A stretch of DNA of 64,000 bases from Agaricus subrufescens (Eukaryota > Basidiomycota > Agaricomycetes > Agaricales > Agaricaceae), in contig CM057069.1 in the NCBI GenBank assembly GCA_029945375.1, forward strand, positions 248,001-312,000, read 5' to 3'. Shown here piece by piece: positions 11,864 to 22,498 of this stretch. Numbering within the stretch: the first letter of the stretch is position 1; every line of letters begins with the position of its first letter. Both the position numbers and the translations under genes were made by a program. The notes below the pieces were generated by a model. That model saw only the letters and a list, made by a program, of their open reading frames with translations. It did not search any database and was not told where the DNA came from.

Positions 11864-13472
11864 TCACTTGCCTTGAGTCGCATCAGCCCTACCGCACAAG
11901 TCTACAACAATACAAACATTAAAATAGTATATCTCCCGTATAGGCTCCCTATCAACTTCAGTATATTCTGTTTCCCCACTCAGGTTATTGGTTGGCGTGG
12001 TCACCCAGCTGATGTTCATGGTCCGAGATTTGTACCTGTCAACCTTGTACATGTCAATGTTGTCCAAGTAGGACTCGCCCCAAAATGATCGTTGATGTGC
12101 TGCCCTTAACGTATTGACCGAGTGACCTTCTTTCCACACAATGTGTGTGCAGCTGTATCGCTCCATAAGGTGTGTTAATGAATCAGTATCACACCAAGCC
12201 AAGTCAGATTCAAGTTGACCCTCGACCATGTCATCACCCAATATCCAGAAATATCCAGAACCATCATCCATCCCACTCGACTCATACAAGAATTTCAGCG
12301 AGGGACAGAGACCCATCTCTTTGAGCGAACGATAAAGAAGCGCATCTGGCCCTTTGAGGTATTCTTCCCGTTTCTTGCGGAAGTCATCGTTAGCTCCGGG
12401 GTGACCGAGTATTTTCACGGGATAATTGTATTCAAGCCCGAAACCGAGATATTTGTTCTCTTTGACGAAGCCAGGATTGTTAACAGCTTCGCGGATAGCC
12501 GACATGAAAGGGTTCATTGGAATGTTGAGTCTCTTCTCGGGGAGAATCGACGGAGCCCGAAACTTGTCGAAGTAGAGGTTGAACGTAATTGTGACTTGAT
12601 GACCTGATGTCACCTCCCGGGCTTTGCAATCAACATCGTTATAAAACGCCACATATGCAACGGAGGTAGGAGGGGCCGAATGGAGGAAGGCCACCGCATC
12701 GAAAGAAAGTTCGCGAGTTCGATGTCGAAGGTTCAAATTTCCACCCTCGTGTTTAGTCGGAAGGGTGAAGATTAGGGACCCAAACATATTTTCGGCACGA
12801 GGTGTATCCTCATGAGTCCTAAGAAATACTCCTTGGCCTTGATAAATTTGTTAGTTGATACGAAGTATTCAAGGTTCCAATAATGATCTTACCATATACG
12901 TTGACCTTGACAGGCTCAACATGAATACCGCTCTCAAAAGAATCCCAAGGGCAGAGTTGCTGAGCAAGTCGCGAAACAAATTCTCCAGAATCTGGATTAA
13001 ATCGCCAAAAAAACGACTCCTGGTCAAACTCCAGGGCCTGCCGATTAGTTTCGTCCCCAGGCCCTCGTCCCAGTATAACTTGGTCAGACTTAGTGACGAG
13101 CAATTGGATATCTTTTGCAATCATGGACCCTACTTGAAATTGGCTATATATTAGGAAAAAATAGAGTTAGCGGTCAGTTGCTTATATTCATAAATGTTGT
13201 AGTAGAACTCACCACCATGAATTGTCTGTCAACTTTAGTAACAATAAAAGTTGTACTTCGGAAAGGTCAACGACACCACTTGTCCAAGGTTCGTGATATT
13301 TCTCTTGTTCATCCCAAAGTTTACGAAGGTGCTTGATGTGGGCTTGAGCCATTGGGAAAAGATGTGGTGGTTTGAAAGTTTGGACAAGTGGAGACGGCAC
13401 GACCAAGCCAACGTAATATACTAGTGGCAGTCGTGATCAAGTTCCGATCAAATTACCATTTCGTCCTTGCAT
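11864..13472 (-). CDS. Fe(II)/2-oxoglutarate dioxygenase-like protein, probably catalytically altered
   Basis: Exons about 13420-13213, 13143-12893 and 12837-11864 join in phase; introns are 69 and 55 bp. The first ATG may be at 13472, before a suspiciously short 36-bp intron, so the start is uncertain. The core reads VKVNVYGQGVFLRTHEDTPR, then MFGSLIFTLPTKHEGG and TSGHQVTITFNLYF, matching the fungal prolyl-hydroxylase-like fold. The first metal motif HxD (HED) is present. From family memory the second metal ligand is His in a DVEHEV-type segment and the 2-oxoglutarate Arg follows in SGHRVT. Here these read DVDCKA and SGHQVT, so both appear lost. The long C-terminal tail is of unknown role. 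It may be a pseudoenzyme or a decaying gene. Confidence 0.72.
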
Positions 13473-14064
13473 AAGTTCCTATCTCTTCCGATATCAGCGT
13501 GTGCCTCAAACATCCCCCTGGCCAGAATAAGAGGATTTCGATACAGGTTTACTGATACTGAAACATTTGCTGGTTTGGTTCCCGATGAACGTACCAATAA
13601 GAGTGGCAAACAACCATCTCAAGCGTGTAACAGTCCGAATTGTAATTATAACGAACGGTCCTCTTGCTATAGGCTGGATACATTGAAGAAACGTTAATTA
13701 TTATTTATATCCTCATAGTGCATTAAAATACAAGTTTATTTTGATGACAAACACTTTTGGTGAATTGTGATTAGTGCATTATTGAGGTCAAACCTTGTTG
13801 GCCCTCAGACTGGGATCACTGGAGATCCCAGATACGTCCTATTCATCGTTCAGTCAAAGGAGTTCATAGTTTCAACAAAGATCGTACGGTTTTGGATCCA
13901 GACTTGTCTTTATCAATCCTAGTTTCATATCGTAGATTCACCTCTATTTGATCTCGTGATACTACCTAGAAAAATCATTTTCAGTCAAATTAAGTCATTC
14001 GATGCTAGAAATTTCCTTACATCCGAATGCTGGGCCCAGCAATCATATTGAAAATTAGTTATGT
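13473..14064. other. Intergenic region
   Basis: AT-rich with short frames only. It is probably the promoter of the Fe2OG-like gene plus the 3' region of the DUF6534-type gene. Nothing else is seen. Confidence 0.5.
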
Positions 14065-16087
14065 TCAAGAAATCGGGATTAAGCGGAAACATACCCCACG
14101 ACTAGTCGAACTTTGTTGGAAGGAAAGTCGGGATAGATGTACAGTGTTTGCAGTATCAAGGCTTTCATCTCGGATAGCATGTCGACTGTTCAGCGTCGCG
14201 AGTAAACTATTGGCATAGACTATGAAAAGATTAACTTGAGGAAGCATGATGAGCAGGGGAAATTGGCCAGACTAACGTTTGCCTATGACGAAATCGATGG
14301 CGAGGTACCATAAAGTTTTTGGTGAAACAGAAAACTTGACGATGCTCATATAAGCTAGTAGTCGTTGAAAGCAGAAAATAGACTTACTGCTATCACTTCT
14401 CCAATAGCGACCAGCCTAACAAAATAGTGGAAAAATTCGGGTTAAATCTTAGGTTGTATGAGTAAGAACATGACTCACGAAGTCAGCAGGCAACGATTAA
14501 TAGCATAGATAATAAGTTTAGAGATAAGAGTGTTGGTACTAACATATCAATAATGAGACGTCACATAACAATGGTCAGATAAGCTATTACATACCTTTTG
14601 AAGCTTGTTTTATTTCCCCATAGCAGGATACATAGAGCGATGGCGATAAAAACATCAGAAAGTACAGCCATCAGTGCAAATGGTGTGGCGGCAATCAGCT
14701 GCACGTGATAATGTCTGCAGTTAGCATCTCCGTAATTGTACGAGAGGTCAGTTTGCGTACCGTTATTTCGGGAAGTCGTGCTAGCTCTTTCTTGATGAAC
14801 CTACACAAATGTGGCTTTAGTTATAAATCTCAATTCACCAAATAGCCACTTACAGCATCACGACGGTTTCTGAAGCGAAGATATCGGTATTTATAACTTG
14901 CGTAAAATGTTTGCAAAATTCTACTTACCCATTCCAAAAGCCAGATGCGCAATGACGGTAAGCCCCTGCAGTACGTGTCGGTATCAGCAAGAATTCGGAA
15001 GGGTCAGTGTTACAAAACTTACGATCAAAGTTGTAACAAACACTTTGAACCTTTTCGGGCAAACTAAGGAAGGCGCATCAGGGGGAGGAATGGCGATAGT
15101 TGATGAATATATGTACGAGCATATATCTTGTGCGTAAAATAACTAACATGGCTCAATCAGTGTATAATTTTGGTTACAGATCACCAGACTTACCATTGGA
15201 CAATAAAGGCGATGATAACCTGGTTTTGCCTGTCGTTTCATTATTCCACAGTGTCAGAACGAGGGTACTTACATTCAGTGCAACACCAATCTGTGAAATT
15301 TTAGAAACGATTGGTCGAAGATACCAGCAAGAAGAGCCAAACTCACAAATAGTGTCCTGAAACGCGTTTATTGGTATGAATCACGAAAAACAGTAGAGGG
15401 GGCGTACCAGTGCCCAATGCCCAGCGCGGGTGGGTTATTATAGTTTATAACCTATGCCACGTTCGTTAGCGTCTTCTTCCATATAATTACACCGAAGAAT
15501 GAAGAATAGATGCCTACCAAATAGTAATAGATACAGTATGCCACTGTTGACTGATGTCAATGGACCCCTTCACGTAAGGATTCAACAAGAGATGTTGCAT
15601 ACCAACTGCCATATGGAAGGTATCAAGGGACCTAAAGGCGATAGATTAATCCCGAGTAGGGTCACAGTGTTTTGAGTTCACCATATCAGAGACACCTAAA
15701 TGTTTAAACGACATAAGCGGTGTTATCGGCCAAATAAAACGCAAATCTTGACTTACGAAAACTTTCATCCAGGGCACATCCTTTGGATAGTGGACGTAGT
15801 AGAAGTACGTCTACACAATCATTAGTCTAACCCATCCAAACTATGTGATAGGGACGTGCGCACCTGCAGTGTTGTCAAGCCATACAAACTTCACGGCATA
15901 GGAATTAGCATTATACTCGAAATCAACGTTATTCAAATATTTCTTACGCCGCAGTAACTATCACCCCAATGTAACTCGCCCCTGCAGAATACAACCAACG
16001 GTCTATCACCCTGGTTTTGCGGATTGACAGCGGAGTTGCCTTACCGTAAGTGTCGCTTATGGATATCCTTTGGGCAACCTCGGCCAT
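14065..16087 (-). CDS. DUF6534-type fungal multi-membrane protein, many small exons
   Basis: The gene was rebuilt from about 15 short exons with GT..AG introns. It starts at the ATG at 16087 (MAEVAQRISISDTYGASY) and ends at the TGA at 14065-14067. Consecutive in-phase pieces read LYGLTTLQ, TYFYYVHYPKDVPWMKVF, VSLIWSLDTFHMAVG, VINYNNPPALGIGHW, GLTVIAHLAFG, KELARLPEIT, LIAATPFALMAVLSDVFIA, LISKLIIYAINRCLL and LNLFIVYANSLLATLNSR. This order is the hallmark of the basidiomycete DUF6534 family, integral membrane proteins of about seven spans with a conserved YANSLLATLNSR end. The function is unknown. One exon encoding VSLIW is only about 14 bp. The exact borders around 15110-15180 are the least certain. 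All membrane segments expected for the family seem present. Confidence 0.8.
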
Positions 16088-17390
16088 ATCTTCGAGGTAA
16101 TTGAAGGGGCGGGGGAGCCTGAAAAGGTTTACGAGAGGAGGTGTGGGATGCTAATCACTCTGCGCGCGCATTTAAAAGATAGTTACAGATCACGATGAAA
16201 ACCTAGGGCCCTTTCCCAGCACACAACAATGAGTGTGGCAGTGAAGTGCTTGTGATGCCAACCCCTGTTCCACATCCATTGTGGCAAATGATGATCACGA
16301 AGTATAACGGATTAGGTAGTTATTATTGTATCACATCAATTTTACCGCTATCTCTCGATGTCAGACCTAAGAAGTTGCGGTTGACGTGGGTAAAATAGAA
16401 GGTGGAAGTCCGTGGATGACAGAAAACAGGACAGTGAATACAGATGGTATGAAGAAGTAAAATTGTAGGCACCATAGAGCCGCCAGTGTGCTCTGAGACG
16501 ACCGATTTCTTGGTTATTTTGCGGTGAGCACGAGTAGCATAGTGGTTAATAAATGGTCCCCTGAGTCAACTTCGGCCGTTCATTTGTCATGAGAATATCA
16601 CTACACCACATGCTGCAACAGACTAATGAATAGCCGTTGATTGAACCCTGGTTGGCGTGTAATCATTTATATCTATCTTCTCTAGATCCGACCTAGACCC
16701 CTCCCGCATGGTTATCTTTACTTCTGTCACCTCTTGAAAAGTACCACTCACGTTAAGATCTGTCGTTTCAAGAGGGGGAAATGAACGGGAAATGGGCGGA
16801 ACGCTCAAGTGGTTATCTAGTTTGACGTCTTCCCTATATAATGCTCACCCTGATGAGGAGCCCTCTGATCATAATCCTGTGGTTTGTGATACACATTATC
16901 ATCGGCGGCCATCAAGCCTCATGTTGTCTTTTGATCGAGCTTCCTGCTTGTGAGGGAACATGTGGTGGTATGTATGTGGAAACTCTTGTGTACTTATGAC
17001 AGCGACAGGGACCGCACAGGTCCATCAAAAGAGTGAATGTACGTGTCAGAGATTGCCAAGCCTGTCTGGAAAACCTCGGGGAGAAAAACAAGTGACTGCT
17101 TGTTTTCTTATAAGCGTCATGTAGTGGCATTGACAGATCTACTGTGACTCGTCCCTGTAGCAATAAAACAGATCGTCTTAGTTGTATTGGTTGTTATGAT
17201 TAGAGAGAAAACATGAACCAGAGAGGTTAGATGGAAAAATGATTTTGCTACATGTCAAACTCGGTTTAGAGTGTGGAGGGCTGAGGGTGTTGTGTTAACT
17301 TGAAGAATGTTTAAGGCATCAAACATCCCAGGACTACCGAGCTGAATGGTGTGACATGGCTTATCGCTCCATTTGCCGTTCCAATGAATG
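16088..17390. other. Gene-free stretch left of the hAT element
   Basis: Only scattered short frames. A tRNA-like box A word (TAGCATAGTGG) occurs near 16532 without a matching box B or cloverleaf. No gene can be supported. Confidence 0.5.
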
Positions 17391-17398
17391 ATGTCGAC
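17391..17398. repeat. 8-bp target-site duplication, left copy
   Basis: ATGTCGAC directly before the left terminal repeat. The same 8 bases follow the right terminal repeat at 21967-21974. An 8-bp duplication is typical of the hAT superfamily. Confidence 0.93.
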
Positions 17399-17420
17399 TA
17401 GGGTGCGGGGTAAAAGTCGG
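17399..17420 (+). repeat. hAT element terminal inverted repeat, left
   Basis: 22 bases identical in reverse complement to 21945-21966. It starts TAGGGTGCGGGG and ends AAAAGTCGG. Confidence 0.95.
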
Positions 17421-17535
17421 CCGCGTGTAAAAAAGTAGGTAACTTACTACCCCCCAAATTGGGCCTCGGTAACAAAAGTAAATTACGAGTAAATTACAGA
17501 GGTCATATGACCCAAAAAGGTCACGTGCTCGCCAC

Positions 17536-20500
17536 TTACAACCACGGTTGCAACGCAAACTCGCCCCCGTCCTCCTCGTCTACAGCCAAATTTTCTACTG
17601 GCATGTCTTGTTCTGCGACCTTCGAAAATGTGACTGGGGTGTCAGCGAGCATATCTGCCAGCTCTGGTGCCTCTAGATTGGTTTCATCATCACCCTCAAC
17701 AGGCAAGTCTGATCTCGAAGGTGGCAATGTGCTCACAGCCTTACCCGGTCTTTTCTCAACAGTTTCATCATCTGACTCATCGTAATTTGTATCAGCAACT
17801 CGTGGATGGGCTACTCCACCCTCTCCTACCTCCCGTATTGCCCGTACTATGTCATAAAACTTGGTAGGTGTCTGTCTGGGCTTTTCACGGTGATTCTAGT
17901 ACCAGGTCAGTGTTTACAAAGCACGATAGTCAGCTGAGACTTACCCGATGTCTTTCAGAGTCCTGTACATGATAGTTTCGGATGCGAGCAATAGCTATAA
18001 CTGATTTGACACTCTGTCGATTTCGGAGTGAAGTGTTTAACATGGTGATCACCGACATGGTACGTTCGTCTGCGATAGAATGAGGAGTGGCTGACAGAAC
18101 CTTGATAGCTAATACCTAAAAACTATTTAGTACATTGATTGGAGACTTTTCTGTTCAAAAACCTACAGCTAAAATGCCACCGTTGATGGTACCTTCATAC
18201 GCTTTCCACCACTCGAGTGGTAGCTGTCCGGGAAGAACAGGGGCGTTAAATGGGTAAGCCTTTTGCGCATATGCTGCAATTTGTGACTGATAAGCTCTCG
18301 AAAATGCGCCTGCCTTTCCTTTCCACTGAGCCAAAAACATATCTTCTCCCGATTCTAATTCATCTTTTAGGAGAATGAGACCATATTGTGCTATTTGTTG
18401 GAACGTTTTTGGACTCGCAATTCCGGGAGGTACTTGGCCTGAGTTAGTGTCGGTGGTTTTTCGAATTTTGATGTTGAAATCAAGAGGATTTGGTTCACAT
18501 AGGATTGAAGATCGTCCATATACTAATTTTTATGGTAAGCGACCACTGCCCTTATAACTACAAGAAGTTCTCACCAGGATTCAAGTAAAACGCTGTCAGG
18601 TGTACATTTGTAGGACCATATATAAAGAAATCACGCCACCGAGATTGTACGATACCACGAATTTGACTGCAAATTTTGGAGGGCAAACGACATGAACTCA
18701 ATGCTTCTTTAAGCCGTCTCAACAATGCGAGCCAATATAGATAGACATCTCCTGGATTTGCTGACGTTGATTCAAGGCACAGAATTGCTCGAGCGAATGG
18801 GTCTCCAATTGCGATGAACCTTGTGAGATTTATCTCATATTCCAATGTATCATGAGTGTTACTCGTGTAACACTGGTTCAAGTCCTGGTATAAGTCAATA
18901 ATAGTTATTTGTTTTCGAAGTGATAACTTACCTTTCCTAGATCTATCATCTTATTAGATACTAGTTCACGGATGGCACTAAGACAGCGCTGGATTGAGAT
19001 AGCTGACCACACGAGTGTCGCGAATCTTGTCTTGCCAACACTTTCAAGTCCTGGGCCAAGATCATGTTCCTGCCGAAGTTTGCGAAGAAGACCATTTGCA
19101 TATCCTGAGTGCTTGAAATGAGTTACAGTACGTCGTATCACTGATATGGTCTCGGCAAAATGTTCAAGTGTTGCAATATCTTTCCAAGTGTTGTTTAGAT
19201 GATGAACCGGATCAGGAAGATTGAGAATATGGGGATGATTGATGCAAATGAGCTCGCGTGCTGTACGAGTATTCCCAGTATTATCTGAGGCCACAGCCAC
19301 TATCCTTTTCTTTCCGATAGTTTTGATAGCCTATATCTGTGAGATTGTGATATAGGAACAAAAAAGGTGACATACCTGTAAAACGAAGTCGGCAATCCAA
19401 CTTCCGGTATGTGACACCCCTGTTCCATCGATCCCCTCCAGTAATATAACCTTTCCAGCTGCGGTCGTAGCATGAAGAGTATAGACTGACTCGCCACTCC
19501 GTAACGTTCCGCCATCAAAGGAGAGACTGATATGAGCCGCATTTTGCAACTCCTTGATCTGTAGCTTCTTGACATGCTCTGCCTCCGCAAAAATATGGTA
19601 ATCCATCAATGTGGAAGACGATGCAGGTTTATAGCTTGGAAGGAGGGTCTCGAAGATTTGCTTCCAGTACCTGTTGTCGGCAACTCGAAGTGCCAGCCTC
19701 GCGTCACAAAATAGTAAGGTAATGATAAAGTCAAGTTTGTTATGCAATTGACGACGTCCACCAGTTCCGAAAAATGTGTCCAAGTGAGGAATAGAATCGG
19801 AGGATGCTGTAGTAGACGATAAAGGGACTATGGATCCAGAGCTGGTTGTTGACAACAAAGCTTTTGTAGCGTCATCATTGACACGAGCTCCGGGTGCCCG
19901 TTTTGCATTTAAGGCTGAGGCAGCCTGACGAAGGTCTGAGGGTATGCGTAAACATGACTGGCAATGTGCTAGAACACGAGATATTGTCCGAGGAGAAAAG
20001 GTTTTCTCGCAGTGATGACCAATACATCTGTACTTTTTCTTGATATCACCTGGCTGAGTGATATCGACAGTAAAGGTATCAAGGGTTTCTAATTTTGGAC
20101 GTCCCCATGAGCTTGAACTCTTGATCGATTTACTAGCATCTTCATCAGACCCTGATTCGGTATCACTTGCAGGAGAGCTTTGTGTTTGTTCTTCAGACAT
20201 AATCCGTTTCTTCATCCAAAATTAACATGTGATACAGGAAATTGCACAGTCACTCACTCGTTTGTGCTCAATAGTAGATTGAACACGAAAAATTGGAGCC
20301 AAACATACACCTTGGTCGTTCACAGCATCTAATCTTCTTTTTTTCGGTTTGGTAGTACTACTCCGTGGGCCCAATAGCTTCAATTTGGTTTTAGGCAAAA
20401 CAGGGACATCCGAATCATGAAGTAAAAGCGGGTCAATAGGTATTGACTCTACTTTGGATTCTGAAAGCTCGGAGTGTGATCGGGTCTATTACAGTAATAT

Positions 20501-21752
20501 GAGTCTAGATATGAAAGGCCCTAATATTACTTACGAGTTCATGCTGGTGAGTGATGAGAGCCATGAGAACCCCGAGACGAGCAATGTCACCGGCAGCTGG
20601 TGTTCCTCCTGCTAATAGCTCGTCACCCAGTAGATGATGTGCTAAAGCATTATATGCATAAATTCCACAACTCCAGGTATCGTTCATCAGATTTTGATGG
20701 GGAGAGTGAAGAGTATCATTGGAAAGTACAGTCAGAGATTCTAGGTGTTGACCAAGATACCATTCAAGAGCTTCAGTCAATTCGTGATCAGGATGGCCTC
20801 CAGCAGAGTCGCCATATAGAAGCTTTTCTGCATCAAGATCGATAACAATAGGAACCCAGTGGTTTCCTTTACTATGGAAAATCCCTCCTACTTTGCCTTT
20901 TCTTTCAAGGCTAGAGCCGAAAATTTGAAGGTATCCATTTTCGGATGGATCATAACTTGGTTTCGCTATATCAGCATCAGCGTGATAAGCTTGAATGATT
21001 CCTCTGGTATGAAGAGTATCCAAGATCCATATATTGCTTTTTGGCGAGCCCGGTGATTGCTTTTTTAGTTTGTCCTCCAACATATATAGCATCAGATCAA
21101 TATGATCATCAGATAGCCATTGACGTGAGAGAAAGGGGATGAGGGATGACTTGCTGAACTGAACCCTAGTCTGTTGCCGAGTCAGTCGACCTGTAAGGAG
21201 ATGCCCACTCCAGGTAATTGTAGACAAAGAGCCAATTGTCGACTGAAGAAGGGATTGTGATAGATTAACCTCGCCAAGCCAGTTAACAGCTTTAAACCAG
21301 TTTTGGTGCACTGGTATATATTGTTTGAGTAATTTGCTCCAGTAAGTAATGACCCAAAGAGGAAAAGATTCCTTGGGAAAGTCATCACTATCGATGGTGA
21401 AAGATTCGGCTCCATTAAGCCACTCCTGTGTGACTTCGGAGACGAGTTGGTCAACAACACTTGGCGCGGGAACAGGGATTTGTTGGATTTGGGGTATGTC
21501 CAAAGAAGGAAATGCTTCAGTAAAGTTTGAACGACACACTTGATGATCATCTCCAATAAGTGGAGGGAACTCGAAGGCCAGAAAACCCATGATCGATGTG
21601 GGTAATGCTGGAAAGAGACTAGAGACGTTTGGTGGCTCGAGATGCCGCTTAACACGAAATTGAATTGGGTTTGGGAGGTCCTTGAATTGATGTCCAGATT
21701 TGCGCCATTTCAGGTCTTCAGGGTCGTTGACTTCCATGGTTGCAACGGGCAA
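17536..21752 (-). CDS. Ulp1/C48-like protease fused to hAT transposase (1291 aa)
   Basis: Eight exons join in phase: 21752-20535, 20485-20258, 20209-19376, 19330-18932, 18884-18575, 18522-18167, 18115-17945 and 17895-17536. The introns are 45-55 bp. Exon 1 (406 aa) ends in a Ulp1-like cysteine protease core: His298 (GNHWVPIVI), Asp315 (LYGDSAGG) and Cys362 (DTWSCGIYAYNAL); Gln353 may form the oxyanion hole. Exon 2 has a basic nuclear-signal-like stretch (KPKKRRLD). Exon 3 has a BED-like finger (YRCIGHHCEKTF..AHCQSC) and the first catalytic Asp (LSFDGGT). Exon 4 holds the second Asp (ASDNTGNT) and the CxxH motif (CINHPHILNL). Exons 6-7 give the hAT dimerisation region (LPLEWWKAY, ATPHSIADERTMS). 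An acidic tail follows. It should excise and insert the element in the nucleus. The protease could act on SUMO- or ubiquitin-like partners, which is inference. Splicing into two separate proteins remains possible. Confidence 0.88.
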
Positions 21753-21944
21753 TGAGCATCAGCGCTGTGCACTGAGTAAGCAAATGTCGTGCTCACTGAT
21801 CACTTATGCTCATGACGTGCATGCCACCACACATAGCCCCTATGATACTTTTTTACATATTTTACATGGCTGTATAGGGACCGATGTAAAAAACTGGTAA
21901 TTTACTGTAAATTACTAATGTAAATTACATAATGTAAAAAAGTA

Positions 21945-21966
21945 CCGACTTTTACCCCGCACCCTA
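21945..21966 (-). repeat. hAT element terminal inverted repeat, right
   Basis: Exact reverse complement of 17399-17420. The three subterminal GTAAATTAC motifs lie just inside it at 21897-21928. Confidence 0.95.
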
Positions 21967-21974
21967 ATGTCGAC
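21967..21974. repeat. 8-bp target-site duplication, right copy
   Basis: ATGTCGAC, identical to 17391-17398. Confidence 0.93.
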
Positions 21975-22498
21975 CTAACCAGCCATGCATACCGTGAGAA
22001 ATGCGAAGGCACGTGAACCAACGCTCAAGAGAGGCCAAAGGGCGAAGTATTCCTCCGAGAAGTTGTGCATTTGGTCTCGCCACCTTGTATATCCTTCATT
22101 TTCCAGATCCTCAGGCTTAGCAGTGGATGGTAACAGGACATCCGGTAAATTGATCAACGCCATTATGCCAAGTGGTATTGACAAGGCCCCTGCTAGGTTT
22201 ACTCCACGGGACACACGCGTGTTCTCTGTGTGACGAACACGAGCTCAGGCTCCATTGAGGCTTTACCACTACTCTCTTCATGCTTGCGGTAATATTCAAA
22301 CACCTCTCCTGCGGTTTCGATGAGCTGATAACTCTTGTTCCAGTTCGCGGCCTTGTTTTCTGACTGGACCAGCCTTCTACTGAGTTTGCTATTCGCGCCG
22401 TCTGCCTCCCCCTCCCCCTCTCTCAGTGGAGCCTGCTTCTCCAACTCACAAACTCTAATTGATCTTGCCGATTGTCTCGAGAAGTTTACAGTCCTCAA
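21975..22498 (-). other. Possible minus-strand coding remnant next to the hAT insertion
   Basis: Two minus-strand frames look protein-like: one covers 22498-22199 (NWNKSYQLIETAGEVFEYYRK) and one covers 22214-21975 (GYTRWRDQMHNFSEEYFALW). They overlap in different frames and no good intron joins them, so this may be a frameshifted remnant of a gene into which the hAT element inserted. A donor-like GTATGC near 21990 could lead to an intron containing the insertion site. The first part is antisense to the start of the secreted-protein gene, so at least one reading is partly a shadow. No family is recognised. Confidence 0.3.

Larger units (their letters stand above)
17399..21966 (-). mobile_element. 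Complete autonomous hAT-superfamily DNA transposon (4568 bp)
   Basis: Perfect 22-bp terminal inverted repeats lie at 17399-17420 and 21945-21966. The outer end reads TAGGGTGCGGGG inward from both sides. They are flanked by identical 8-bp duplications (ATGTCGAC). Subterminal copies of GTAAATTAC (either orientation) lie at 17478, 17489, 21897, 21907 and 21920. Inside is one minus-strand gene covering almost the whole length, with an intact coding frame over eight exons. Perfect ends, perfect target duplication and an undamaged transposase together suggest a recent insertion and possible competence to move. Confidence 0.93.

Noticed and set aside
16520..16590. tRNA-like sequence with a box A word
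   Set aside because: No box B, no acceptor or T-stem pairing, so no cloverleaf can be drawn.
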